Positions 33,481-46,554 of a stretch of 64,000 nt of DNA are shown here, piece after piece. The position numbers were made by a program, and so were the translations under genes. The DNA is taken from contig NC_134109.1 in the NCBI RefSeq assembly GCF_040939455.1, forward strand, positions 69,852,501 through 69,916,500. Direction: 5' to 3'. The stretch comes from Microcebus murinus (taxonomy: Eukaryota > Chordata > Mammalia > Primates > Cheirogaleidae). Numbering within the stretch: position 1 is the first letter of the stretch; each line of letters begins with the position of its first letter. A model generated the notes under the pieces. The model did no database searches. It was not told the DNA's origin and was given only the letters and a program-made list of their open reading frames with translations.

Positions 33481-34220
33481 CCCATAAAATTTTTAGCTGT
33501 GCCTGGTACATGATAAGCACCTTAAAAATGTCAATTTATGATTGTGATTATTATTATCATTTTAAGCTAGAGATGCATCCTTAGTAAAACTATCATAATG
33601 AATCTAATCAACGTTCTTATCTTGGTTCTTTAATAGACATTGTTAGTTTATTATTTCTTACTAATAAAAATGTATAAGGGAGCAACCTTTGAAAGGATTC
33701 AAAAAAATTGGACTTTCCTCTCAGAGAACTTACAACCTAGTTGGAGAAAGAAAGCAACTAAAACATGAGGTTGAATGAAATAAATGCAGAAACCAGCATC
33801 CCATAAGTATGCGAAGGAAAGAAAGCATTGTAACAAGGGGCAGAGGGTGAGGCGCTCTGGGCAGTCAGCACCTATTCCCATCCATTCTGTGCTCTCCTTT
33901 GTATCTCTTTGTATTTGGTAACCAGGGAAGAGTATTCCCCAGACTCTTCCTTTTTCCAGGTTCTTGCCGTAGTTTATGTTCTGCCCGCGTGGGTCATTTA
34001 GAAAGCAGCAGAGAAGCAGAGGCATTTTCCCCCTTTTCCTCTGGTGGTGTCGGTGAGTGGCCGTGCGGGCTTTCTGGATGCCAGCAGTGAGTGGCCTTGG
34101 TGCTGTCCTGCTGTGTCAGCTGACTCAGGGCTGTGGAGTCAGCAGTAGCTTCTGGCAGGCTCCTGACTGCTTGGAAGCAGCTCCCTCACTCAATATTCAC
34201 TCTAGCAAAACTAGGTCTTT
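33481..34220. other. Intergenic, no gene seen
   Basis: Unassigned sequence. Short open frames near 33700-34030 have no recognisable family. Confidence 0.35.
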
Positions 34221-34565
<345 letters not shown>

Positions 34566-34569
34566 CTAG

Positions 34570-34760
34570 GCCTTCTGCAGTCCCTTGTTCTTTCTCACCT
34601 CTGAGCCTCTACTTATCTGTCTCCTATGATCTGTCAACTGTTTTGTCTTCTCTCCAACCTCCTTTGTATTTTATTCATCTTTATATCCCAGCTTCTAGGC
34701 AGTAACTGTTGCATATCAAGCAATCATTCAATATATTTTTTTTTTTGATGAATAGATGAA
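34570..34760 (+). mobile_element. Possible L2 fragment
   Basis: L2-like 3' phrases (tttatatcccagcttctagg) with the final repeat region replaced by T-rich sequence. Confidence 0.45.
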
Positions 34761-34973
34761 GGAGTGAGTGAATGAAGAGAGAGGCTACAGGTTTAGGCAG
34801 ATCTGTAAATGGGATGGAGATGTGGACAGAGTAGAGTTGGTAGGATGTGAAGAGTGACAAGCAGAGTAATGACTAGAGGGGTTGGGAATGGGAGGGAGAA
34901 AAATGGAAATGTGGCCCTTCATTAGAGTGATATTATTGGGTTTCTAATGTTGGGGCTCAGACAACAAAACCCC

Positions 34974-35325
34974 AGCTGGGCGCGGTGGCTCATGCCTGTA
35001 ATCCTAGCACTCTGGGAGGCTGAGGTGGGCAGATCGTTTGAGCTCAGGAGTTCAAGATCAGCCTGAACAAGAGTGAGACCCCATCTCTACTAAATATAGA
35101 AATAACTTAACTGGCCAACTAAAATTATATAAAAAATTAGCCAGGCATGGTGGCACATGCCTGTAGTTCCAGCTACTTGGGAGGAGGAGGCAGGAGGATT
35201 GCTTGAGCCCAGGAGTTTGAGGTTGCTGTGAGCTAGGCTGATGTCACAGCACTCTAGCCCAGGCAACAGAGTGAGACTCTGTCTCAAAAACAACAACAAC
35301 AAAAACCAAAACAAAACCCCAAAAC
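34974..35325 (+). mobile_element. Alu, sense, nested in the solo LTR
   Basis: Full dimer with an (aac)n tail; flanks acaaaacccc on both sides. Confidence 0.92.
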
Positions 35326-35555
35326 TAGGACTTCAGAAGCAAAAGTTTTTCTCTGACTTTCTCCTGTCCTTCTATCTCTCAGTTCCATTCTCCCCCAAGG
35401 CTAGCCATAGACACTAAAATCCCCACTTCCCCAAGGCATGCCATAAAATCCAGAACACCTGTTCCCCAAAGCCAGTCATAAAACCTAAAAATAGTACTTG
35501 GACTTTCCCTCCACCTTTCTGTGAAAAACTGGCCATAAAGAAATTATCTGACCTA

Positions 35556-35710
35556 ATTGTGGGCTGGGGGTAGTAAACCCACAACTAATAGAAGTGGAAT
35601 GCAGTGTATGGGGGAGGGACATGCTTTGTAGCCATGGCTTGGGTGGTGCAAACACATTACATGTAACCAAAATGTTTGTACCCCCATAATATTCTGAATA
35701 AATAAAAAAA
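35556..35710 (+). mobile_element. Short lemur-type L1 3' end in the solo LTR
   Basis: Ends gtttgtacccccataatatt then A-rich. Flanked by an 18-bp target duplication aagaaattatctgaccta / aagaaattatttgaccta. Confidence 0.8.
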
Positions 35711-36202
35711 AGAAATTATTTGACCTACTTTGTATGATTGTGGATCATAAGACCCTCATTCCAGAGAGTGCACTGGCCCAAATCAAGAAGGCATGCATGC
35801 TCAGAGAGGCCAAGAAGAATCTAGACAGGCCTTGCTGGGCTTCCCAGCTCAGTCTATTGGCATTAGCTCATACTCTTTTTGTCCAATCATATTTCTATAC
35901 AGCTGTCCATACTTTGTTGAACCTAAGCATAAAAATGGGCAATTTCCCCTATATCTTTGGGTCTTCATTCTGAAGGTTCCTGTGTATACACATCAAATAA
36001 ATCTGTATGCTTTTTCTTTAGTTAATCTGCCTTTTGAAAGTTGATTTTTTGATAAACCTTCGGAGAGCCACGGGGAATTTTCCCTTTGACCCCTAAACTA
36101 GTATTCTACTATACTATTTATGTATATCATCTATATAATAATAATATATAATTATAATTATAAAATCTAATAATAAACTAATATTCTAATATATATATAT
36201 TC

Positions 36203-36548
<346 letters not shown>

Positions 36549-36834
36549 TATATATATTCTATATATGAAAAAGACAAACACCATGGTCTGCTTACTATAA
36601 GAGCATTTGTTAAAGAACAAAGTCAAGATTGGATGGGTAGGTAAATGGTTCTGCTACAGTTTGGATGTGTGAAGAATGAATTGTCTGGTGGTCAACTAGG
36701 GTGAGATGACCTATAGGAGAATACACCAAAGGTGAGCACAGACAATGATGGGCTCTTTACGTGAGTGATGGGGAAGGACACCCCAGGCTTAGGTAGAATA
36801 GATCATATTATTTGCATGGTGCTTTAAAATACTA

Positions 36835-36960
36835 AAAGTGATGGTGGATGGACATGCTTGAAGCGCTGACTCGAGGGGGGAGGGGGGACAAGGGCAATAT
36901 ATGTAACCTTAACATTTGTACCCCCATAATATGCTGAAAAAAATAATAAAAAAATACTAA
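36835..36960 (+). mobile_element. Short lemur-type L1 3' end
   Basis: ggatggacatgcttgaag, a G-rich run, gcaatatatgtaacc, cttaacatttgtaccccca, then poly(A). Confidence 0.75.
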
Positions 36961-37111
36961 AATTGTTTTCCAGGTGCATTATTCTATTTTATCCTCACAG
37001 CAACCCTGTGAGAAAAATATAATAATAATATTAATAATAAAAATGAGTTTTTTGCTTGGAAAAGCAACATGCTTTTGTGGATACACAAAGGAAAAGAATA
37101 AAAATCGTTCT

Positions 37112-37386
37112 TGGCCAAGGGTGGTGGCTTTTACCTGTAAAACCAGCACTTTGGGATGCCCAGGTGGATGATTGCTTGAGGCCAGGAGTTTGAGACCAGC
37201 CTGGGCAACATAGATCACGTCTCATTAGCCAGGTATGGTGACACATGCCTCTAGTCCCAGCTGCTTGGGAGGCTGAGGCAGGAGGATCACTTGACCCTGG
37301 AGTTTGAGGTTGCTGTGAGCTAGGCTGATACTGCTGCACTCCAGCCTGGTTGACAGACCGAGATCCTTCTCAAAAAAAATCAAAAA
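37112..37386 (+). mobile_element. Old Alu (AluJ-like), sense
   Basis: Diverged dimer with cagcactttgggatgcc and cactccagcctggttgac; lacks the lemur-type middle. Confidence 0.82.
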
Positions 37387-37463
37387 ACAGAATTCTTATG
37401 GCCATGATTGTTAACATGTCCGTGCTAGTGGACATATTTATTTTTAAATTAAAAAATGGGATT

Positions 37464-37799
37464 GGCCGGGCGTGTTGGCTCACGCCTGTAATCCTAGCAC
37501 TCTGGGAGGCTGAGGTGGGCGGATTGCTCGAGGTCAGGAGTTCAAAACCAGCCTGAGCAAGAGCGAGACCCCGTCTCTACTATAAATAGAAAGAAAGTAA
37601 TTGGCCAACTAATATATATATAGAAAAAATTAGCCAGACATGGTGGCGCATGCCTGTAGTCCCAGCTACTCGGGAGGCTGAGGCAGGAGGATTACTTGAG
37701 CCCAGGAGTTTGAGGTTGCTGTGAGCTAGGCTGACGCCATGGCACTCTCTCTAGCCTGGGCAACAAAGTGAGACTCTGTCTCAAAAAAAAAAAAAAAAA
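37464..37799 (+). mobile_element. Alu, sense
   Basis: Full dimer, lemur-type middle, poly(A) tail. Confidence 0.92.
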
Positions 37800-38220
37800 G
37801 TGCAGTGACTGGATCTGTATGTCTGCACACTCAAGGCTTTTTTTTCACATTCCTAGACCATGCTCCTGAAGATCACACTAACCATTGGAGAGCATCTATT
37901 TTTTGAATCCTATACAACATAGGGTATTATTATTTGCCAATTTTGTGTGTTGAGATGAACGTTATTCTCAATTTTAAAACAGGAACTTAGTCTAAAGGAG
38001 GCCATGGATAATAAATACATAAAGAGTACTGAGGCCAACTCTTCACTCTCACACACTTTCAGTTGCCCCTCTCCCAGGGACACACTAGTCACTAGCAGGC
38101 CATATTTACTCCAAGTAACATTTGTGTCAGGTTAATGTTATAGCATTAGTTTGTTCCTTTTTAGTGCCGAGCAGCATACCCACGGGATGGGTAATCCACC
38201 AGTTGATGAACATTGGTCTG

Positions 38221-38257
38221 TTTCTAGGTTTGACTTATCTTAAGTCAAACCTAGAAA
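38221..38257. repeat. Perfect 17-bp inverted repeat
   Basis: tttctaggtttgactta and its exact reverse complement are separated by tct. The left arm is L1M flank; the right arm abuts the solo LTR. Confidence 0.95.
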
Positions 38258-38855
38258 ATCTTAAGGCTCACCCCTGTGAACTGAAGTAAAAATTTAAGGC
38301 TCAACTCCCACTGGCTGACTGAATGGACCCTCCTCTTGACCAAAGGAATATTCTAAAACTAAATTGTCTGCCATGAGGAGGGAGGTCAGACATGCCTCAT
38401 CATGCCCCCCTCCCTTACTGGGGACATCCTTTGTAACCCATTAACAGGCCTAAGGCTATGCAAGACAAACCTGCAGGTCCTCAATTTACACAACAAATCT
38501 ATGTCTGGTGGCTTATCTCATAACAGCTCCTTATGTTAAAACATTCCAAGCCTTTAGACAAAGCTTCATGTCTTTAACCAATTGCAAGCCAAAGAATCTT
38601 TAAACCCACCTATAACCTGTAAGGCACCCCCCCCCCACTTGTCCCACCTTTTTGGGCCAAACCAATGTATGCCTCTCACGTATTGACTCATGACTTTATG
38701 GTAACCCCTGTCTCCCTGAAATGTATAAAACCAAACTGTAACCCAACCACAGTGAGTCCACTTGCTCAAGGCTGCTTAGGAGTGGCTCCGGGTCATGATC
38801 CTCGAATTTGGCTCAGAATAAATCTCTTTAAAATTATTTTACAGAGTTTAGCTTT
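38258..38855 (+). mobile_element. Solo LTR, ERV1/MER4-like
   Basis: Inserted in the antisense L1M. It shows ctgactgaatggaccctcct, a TATA-like gtataaaaccaaactgtaac, cttgctcaaggctgct and a poly(A) signal (gctcagaataaatctcttta), ending near acagagttt. Family assigned from memory. Confidence 0.7.
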
Positions 38856-38944
38856 TTTTCCATTGACAGCTATTATGAATAAAGTTGCATACAAGTCTTT
38901 GAGTAGACATGTATTTTCATATCTAAATTAATATATAAGTTTTA

Positions 38945-39285
38945 GGCTGGTTGTGGTGGCTCATGCCTGTAATCCTAGCACTGTGTGAGGCTGAGGCAGG
39001 ATCGCTCCAGGTCAGGAATTTGAGACCAGCCTGAGCAAGAGCAAGATCCCATCTCTACTAAAAATAGAAAGAAATTAGCTGGACAACTAAAAATATTTAG
39101 AGAAAAAAATTAGCCAGGCATAGTGGCACATGCTTATAGTCCCAGCTACTCGTGAGGCTGAGGCAGGAGGATCGCTTGAGCCCAGGAGTTTAAGGTTGCT
39201 GTGAGCTAGGCTGATGCCACGGCACTCTAGCCTGGGCAACAGAGCCAGACTCTGTCTCAAAAATAAATAAATTAATTAATTAATA
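38945..39285 (+). mobile_element. Alu, sense
   Basis: Full dimer; flanks atatataagtttta / atatctaagtttta; (aaat)n tail. Confidence 0.9.
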
Positions 39286-39486
39286 TCTAAGTTTTAAATA
39301 TCTAAAAATGAGATTGCTGGGTTGAATGGCAAGTATATATCTAATTTTATAAGAGATTGTTAAACTGTTTTCCAAGGTGGTTGTATTATTTTGTTTCCCT
39401 AACAATGCATGAGAGTTCCAGTCACACACTGACTCTGTGCAGGATCTTTCACATATTTTAAGAGGGTCTTTTTTTTTTTTTCACTG

Positions 39487-39612
39487 TAGGATAACTATAT
39501 TTATTTATTTATTTATTTTAGTGTATTGTGGGGGTACAGGTGTTAAGGTTACATATATTGCCCATGCCCCCCACTCCCTTGAGTAAGAGCTTCAAGCATG
39601 TCCATCCCCCAA
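39487..39612 (-). mobile_element. Short lemur-type L1 3' end, antisense
   Basis: Reverse of the same 3' end seen at 36835: (attt)n, tgtgggggtacaggtgttaa, gttacatatattgcccatgc. Confidence 0.75.
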
Positions 39613-39683
39613 ATGTTGCACATCTTACTCGTGAGGGTCTTTCTTTACTGTGAAAGTTCTAGAAAAGATTTTGTAATGTGTTT

Positions 39684-39799
39684 CTTTTTTTTTTTTTTTG
39701 ACACAGAGTCTCGCTTTGTTGTCCAGGCTAGAGTGAGCAATCTGCCCACCTCGGCCTCCCAGAGTGCTAGGATTACAGGCGTGAGCCACTGCGCTCGGC
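39684..39799 (-). mobile_element. Alu, antisense, with a large internal deletion
   Basis: The right arm (ggctagagtgag) jumps straight to the left arm (caatctgcccacctcgg). Target duplication tgtaatgtgttt / tataatgtgttt is retained. Confidence 0.88.
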
Positions 39800-39800
39800 C

Positions 39801-40454
39801 TATAATGTGTTTTAGGTACTCATTCTGAGAGTTGGTGTACCAGACTCCACTGTTAGAAAACCCTCCTGTTGGGCATAGAGAACACAGAATCCCTATCCTT
39901 TTTGTCTCTGACATTGCTCATTACTGTCTGGTTTCTCTTCCCCCTCTTTAGTAAGATGACCAAAATGAACAATGTTGGCAATTGGCCAACCATTAGTATC
40001 AACTATTTTGTCTTTGAGTTATTTAAAAAAAAAACGAATATAATACATTTCTGGTTTTCCCTTACTCATTCTTAAGTTTTTCTTTATTTGTTCCCTGTAA
40101 ATTTTAGTTTGTAGGCAAAGGCATTTCCTGGTGGTTTATCTTTCCCTTCAGTCTGACTGCTTGGAAGCCCTCCCTCTTGATCATTAAAGCCCTCTAGTTT
40201 CTCTGGTCCAACCAGAGGGAGGTATTCATTACCACTTGAATAGAGGCTCTCTTTTAGACTGGATCTGACTATTTTGCATAAAACAAAGAAGTTATACATC
40301 AGCATGGGGTAACTGGTTTTTCTCAGTAGCTATCTAACAATGACTAGAGACAATGGTTTAATTATAAGCCACCACAATTTAAAGACTCATAACCCCCTCA
40401 CAATATCCGAACAAAATTTCGCCACTCATTTGAACTGGTTTGTGGCACTAATGA
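39801..40454. other. Intergenic, nothing recognised
   Basis: No gene, RNA or identifiable repeat seen. Confidence 0.35.
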
Positions 40455-40930
40455 AGAGCCTACTTTGTCCTTTCCATTTCCTCCCCGCTCCCAAAGCACT
40501 TCAAGCTTATTTCAGCCTCTGGTCTTTGCCAAAGCTGTTCCCACAGCCTGGGGTGACTTCCCTCTTTTGCTTATCTATTATTTATTTCTCTTTCACGGTT
40601 CAGGCACTCCTCCCTTTAAGAAATTTTTTGGTTTTGTTTTTTGCTTTTATACAATTCTGAGCCAATTCCAGCTAATTCTGAGCTCTACTGTCTATGAGCA
40701 TTCATGGCTAGTACCACATGATTTAGCTCAGATTGTACTTCAGTTGTAGGTGTTGATAGTCTTGTCTTCTTTGCAAAAATGAGCTATTTGAGAGTAGAGA
40801 CCACATTTTAATTATTTTTGCCCTTTAGCACATCATACAAGTCCTGGCAACATAAAGGTTTATTGAACTAATGAGTGAACGAATGTTAAGCATATGGTAG
40901 GTGCCCAATAAATAATTGTTGCTTGATTGA
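40455..40930 (+). mobile_element. L2 3' end, sense
   Basis: Follows L2 in order: ctgttcccacagcctgg, ggcactcctccctttaag, agagtagagaccacatttt, ggtaggtgcccaataaataa. Confidence 0.7.
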
Positions 40931-41334
40931 TTGTGGGGCCATTGTAGGAAATGATAGGTAACCTGGCCCACAGTAACACTATTTTAATGCTGGTCAGTAC
41001 TGTCTGCAGAGGTGGAGTTAGAAATTATACTTCCCAACCACTCATCATGTCTTCCCTCAGCATTGACTCCTTATTTCCTCTTCCCCTCTGCCCTGGAAAT
41101 TTGGACATCAAGAGGGTAAATGACCTAAAAGAAGGGAGTATAAGGAGGATCAGGAGGAATGAATAGACAACTGGAAAATATTTTAACATATTTTATTATC
41201 TTGGTTATGAATTGTATTCAGCTCCATAGTTGGGAATTACATTTCATAATGGTTACGTGAAAAAAATGTGGCACAAATGCTGATGGAGCAGGCAAAATTT
41301 TGTTACATTTAGTTGGTAAAAAGCACCAAGTATA

Positions 41335-41632
41335 GGCCTGGCATGGTGACTCATACCTATAATCCTAGCACTTCGGGAGGCTGAGGCGGAAGATTGCTTG
41401 AGGCCAGGAATTTGAGACCAGTCTGAGCAAGAGCAAGACCCCATCTCTATAAAAAAATTGAAAAATCAGCCAAGCATGGTGGCACATGCCTGTAGTCCCA
41501 GTAGGGGAGGTTGAGACAGGAGAAGATCACTTGAGCCCAGGAGTTTAAGGTTGCAGAGAGCTAGCATGATGCCACAGCACTTTAGCCTGGGTGACAGAGA
41601 TTATTCGTTTGTCTCAAAAACAAACAAACAAA
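41335..41632 (+). mobile_element. Old Alu, sense
   Basis: Dimer with shortened middle and (caaa)n tail, diverged. Confidence 0.85.
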
Positions 41633-41639
41633 AACCCTA

Positions 41640-42259
41640 TGGAGTATAGTCTCTATTTCCAAGGATCATGGGACATTTTCTACCAAAGATCCCACATGAC
41701 CCTCTAGAGGCAAGGACTCTTCACCCAGAGGGAAAATTTCACCTAGATGTTATTCATGAGTCAGGATTCAGAAATGTGTTTGGAGAGAGAATCCAGATTG
41801 GTGTCTAGTGTGCTTTCTCAATGGCCAAGTTTCTTTCCCTTCTTCCTGGGAAAGTGTGAGGAAAGAAAAGTGAGGAAAGAAAGTGTGAGGAAAGAGAGTC
41901 CTTCTGAACTCCTTGAGCTCTTGTCTCCAGTCCCCTGATGATTGTTCTCCTGGCAGGGAAGAAGCCTTCAAGGCTGAGGAGCTAGCAGGACCCTAACTTT
42001 AGATTTCCTCTCCAAGTTGTTCAGGTAATTAAAAAAGAAGAATAATTATAAGCCAACTCTGTTCTCCAGGGGACAAGCTAAGAATAATTCCACTCAATTG
42101 TTAAAACTTTGTAATATGTCTTGAGAGAATAGAAACCTAAGGGATAAAGTAGGTAGTGGTAGATAAATACAGACAGAGGGAGACCTTGTTGCCCTTCTGT
42201 AGGCAGCAAGAGGATGATGAAATAAAAGTAACTGAATTAATGAATATATGTGCAGCATG
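41640..42259. other. Intergenic, nothing recognised
   Basis: A local tandem gtgaggaaagaaa is visible near 41850-41900. No gene. Confidence 0.35.
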
Positions 42260-43100
42260 ATGTCCCACCATTCATTAAACATTAACTGAACGTCGAATTT
42301 ATGCTAGACCTAAAACAAATCCCTGGGTATGGGAAGCTTACAGTGAAGTGGGAGGAGGAAGAATTAGTTTTAAATTTGAAGTGTTACAAGTGAAACAAAT
42401 GGGTGTTGAGATAGAAAATGTTGGGGTGAGAGGTCCTGTATAAATAAGGTGGTCAGGGAAGACTTTCCCGAGGAACGACCAGCTAATACCTGAAGAATGA
42501 GCTGAACTCATCACAGGCAGAACTGGAAAAAGGCAATTCTCCAGCCAGAACCGGAAGGGAGGCCAGTGTGGGTGGAGGGGGGTGGGTGAGGGGCCACGGG
42601 CAGGAGCTGCTACTGGACAGCTCCCTTGGAACCAAGTGGGGTGGGGTGGGGTTTCTCTTAGAAAATCATCAACCTCACTAGCATGGAAATTAAAAAAAAA
42701 AAAAAAGAAGAAAGTAAAAATAATTTTTTTTTAAAAAAAAGAAAAAGAAAGAAAAAAAGAAAAAAAAAGAAAATCAATGGCCTCAGAATCACCAAAGGAC
42801 ATGAAGGGTTAAGGGAAGGCACTTGGGTTTTATTTGAAGATCAAGGGAAAATATTAATGAGTGTTTTTTAGACAGGGATGTGATCAGGGTCAATTATGTT
42901 TTACAAAGATCACTCTGGCTGCTGTGTGGAGGATGGGTTGGAGGTGGGCACAAAAGAGGCCTTGGGAGTGGGTGAGGGACCCCAGCCATTCATGCTAGAA
43001 ACCTGAACAAGGTAGGACCAGTGGAGGTGGAGAGAAGAGGTTGACGTTGAGATATACTTTCAAAGGAAAATGACTAGAGGTTAAATTGATATATTTTTTT
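42260..43100 (-). mobile_element. L2, long antisense fragment
   Basis: Follows antisense L2 over most of its 3' kilobase: ggtcagggaagactttccc, ccagtgtgggtgg, gtttggg-like gggttttatttgaag, gatcactctggctgctgtgt. An A-rich insertion lies at 42688-42775. Confidence 0.7.
42688..42775. repeat. A-rich simple repeat
   Basis: Mostly A with scattered G and a short T run; interrupts the L2. Confidence 0.85.
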
Positions 43101-43633
43101 CCAAAAACAACACAGGCTCTGTAAAGCTGAATGTCACCTTGAATCACTGAAGGTTCCTTATGGGCACCTTGGAGTTTGTTTGGGAGTCTCCATTGGAAAG
43201 ATGAATGGTCTTGGGCTCACTAGAGGATATTTCCTTCAACGGCTCCCAAGCAACCCTAAAGGCAGCCTCACTAAAGAAGAGTTGGTGAGTGGCAGCTCCC
43301 GGAATGTGAGCATGGGTAGAGCAGCTCCTGTGGCCAGAGAAGCCACATATTTCTTTGAGACGTGGTGTGGGAAGTCACTGGTGTTGAAAAGGTAAGGCTC
43401 AGTGGATGCTGGGGCAGAGGGGGCACTGAAGGGGGTCTGATAATGGGGTCAGATACACCCCATTTTGGATCACAAAGTAGTCCAAATTCTTCTTGGCTGT
43501 GTGTGGGGTCCACAGCTTTTCAGAGGGAGGCCTGCAAGGCAGGATGGGCGAGCATGGCACTGGCTTCAAAGCATTGACGGCTGTCACATGCTCAGATTTA
43601 CTGTGTTAACTCTAGAGGCAGAAGTTGGGATAC
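43101..43633. other. Intergenic, nothing recognised
   Basis: Several overlapping open frames of 60-80 codons on both strands but none with family features or splice context. Confidence 0.35.
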
Positions 43634-43972
43634 TTTTTTTTTTTTTTTTTTTTTATTCAGACAGAGTCTTGCTCTGTTGCCCAGGCTAGAGTGCTGTGGC
43701 ATCAGCCTAGCTCACTGCAACCTCAAACTCCTGGGCTAAAGTGATCCTCCTGCCTCAGCCTCCCAGAGGATCTGGGACTACATGCATGTGCCACCATGCC
43801 CAGCTAATTTTTTCTATATATTTTTAGTTGTCCAGCTAATTTCTCTCTATTTTTGGTAGAGACAGGGTCTCACTCTTGCTCAGGTTGGTCTTGAACTCTT
43901 GACCTTGAATGATCCTCCCGCCTTGGTCTCCCAGAGTGCTAGGATTACAGGCATGAGCCACTGAGCCCTGGC
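43634..43972 (-). mobile_element. Alu, antisense
   Basis: Full dimer; target duplication gaagttgggatactttt / gaagttgggatattttt. Confidence 0.92.
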
Positions 43973-44529
43973 TGAAGTTGGGATATTTTTAATCCAAGAT
44001 AGGGAGACATCTTGCTCTGAGCATACAGCAAGTCAAGACCAGTATGAGTAGGCTTCGCCCAGAGAATAGATAAGTCAAAACTAGCCTATGCACGGGTTGG
44101 ACACTGGATTGAATGAAATGTCAACGTCTAGTTTTCTGTTCCTGCTGCAAAGGTAAAAGTGGAATCGGGATGAGCCCTAGGCCAGGTTCAGCCCAGGGGA
44201 TGTCAAGCCCTGTCCAGCAAGCTTCAGTTTTTATGTAAATCTGAGGCCGAAGTCAGTTGGAGGCTGGAGTAAGTCATGAAAATTAGGATTGGTAGCTGTA
44301 AATTCAGAGAAATGTTTATGGACAAAGTTGTGTTTCTTTGGGCTTTCTTGGGAGCCCTGGGACCCACCCTCTCTTCACTGACCTTAATAATTAAATGACC
44401 TGTGCAACAATGAGAGAATCTGCTTCCCAAACAGTAAGTGCTTTGCCCTGGCTCTTTTTAAAGTAAAGCCTGGATAACATCTTCCTGTGGAAAATTCTGT
44501 GATTAGGGCAATCCCTCCGACTCCCACCA
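43973..44529. other. Intergenic, nothing recognised
   Basis: No gene, RNA or identifiable repeat seen. Confidence 0.35.
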
Positions 44530-44640
44530 ACGGGGTCTTGCTATTTGCCCAGGCTGGACTTGAACTCCTGGGCTCAAGCAATCCTCCTGCCTCAGCCTCC
44601 TGAGTATCTGGGGCTACAGACATTCACCAGCATTCCTGGC
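44530..44640 (-). mobile_element. Free Alu monomer (FLAM-like), antisense
   Basis: Single diverged arm: ggtcttgctatttgcccagg to ccagcattcctggc, no poly(T) start. Confidence 0.65.
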
Positions 44641-44652
44641 AGAGCAATTTTT

Positions 44653-45179
44653 TTTTTTTCAGGGATGTTAAAGCCCATCTAGGATTTTTGTTTCCCAAAG
44701 AAAAGCTTGTGAACTCCAGGAATTCTTCAATGGCAAGTGAGAGGAGATAATTTTGAGTCGGGGACATAGAGCCGCTCTTCATCTTCCCTTCATACCCCAA
44801 CAGGTCCTTCAAGTGAGTCTGTCCCATGGGCACAGTTAAAATAGTTGTCTTTGGAGACAGGTTGGGAATTTTCCCAGCAAATTGTATCACCAAATTTGGG
44901 AGCCTGCTCTAGACGGTGTGAACTCTCATAGCATTTTCATGCCGATAGGAAGTTGTTGGCATCTGGATGAGCAGCACCAGGTAGTACCCGGCAGGCTCCT
45001 GGGGGAATTGTCCCCTGATATAGTGAAGGCCAGGAGCCTGCATGAGGTCGATTCAGGCTTGGTTCTGGGCAAAGCTGTGCAGTTGGCTAAAATCATCTCT
45101 TCATCTCTCTTCCTCCCCTGAATTTACGTCCCCTCTGGATTCCTTCCTGCCACACCTCCATGCTGCCCTCAAGTTGAGC
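44653..45179. other. Intergenic, nothing recognised
   Basis: Unassigned. Short open frames on both strands lack family features. Confidence 0.35.
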
Positions 45180-45450
45180 AGCACTGTACATTGGGAGGTG
45201 CACACTAGACCTGGAATTGGAAGTTCTAGGTTCAAGTTCTGACTCTGCCTCCTATCAACAGCCATGTGATCATAGGCATGTTCTTTTAACCTCTGAGAGT
45301 CTCAGCTTCCCCTACGGAGAATGGGGCTCATAACATGACATATGGCACCTCGAACAGCTGTTATGAGTCTCAAATGATATAATGCTTGTGTAAGTGCTTT
45401 TTAAATACTATAAGCTCTCTACTTATTATCAAGACTTGTCTTCCCGAGAA
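45180..45450 (+). mobile_element. MIR SINE, sense
   Basis: cctggaattggaagttctag, agccatgtgatcataggc, ctcagcttcccctacggag, ctcaaatgatataatgc match MIR. Confidence 0.8.
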
Positions 45451-45499
45451 ATGACTTATACATTACTCAAAATGTCATGCCTGCATTTCCTTCCTATCC

Positions 45500-46545
<1,046 letters not shown>

Positions 46546-46554
46546 ATTTTATAA

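Larger units (their letters stand above)
34948..36092 (+). mobile_element. Solo LTR, ERV1 type, split by an Alu and an L1 tail
   Basis: Begins tgttggggctcag after ctaa, and a second ctaa follows near 36093, consistent with a 4-bp duplication. It contains ggccataaa-type repeats in U3, an AATAAA near 35996, and a U5-like ttaatctgccttttgaaag. Removing the insertions leaves roughly 620 bp, a normal solo LTR size. No internal retroviral sequence adjoins it. Confidence 0.65.
38140..39450 (-). mobile_element. L1M 3' UTR, antisense, broken by an LTR and an Alu
   Basis: The pieces 38140-38237 (ccagttgatgaacattgg), 38868-38944 (gctattatgaataaagttgc) and 39286-39450 (aaactgttttccaaggtggt) read as one continuous antisense L1M. 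Confidence 0.75.
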
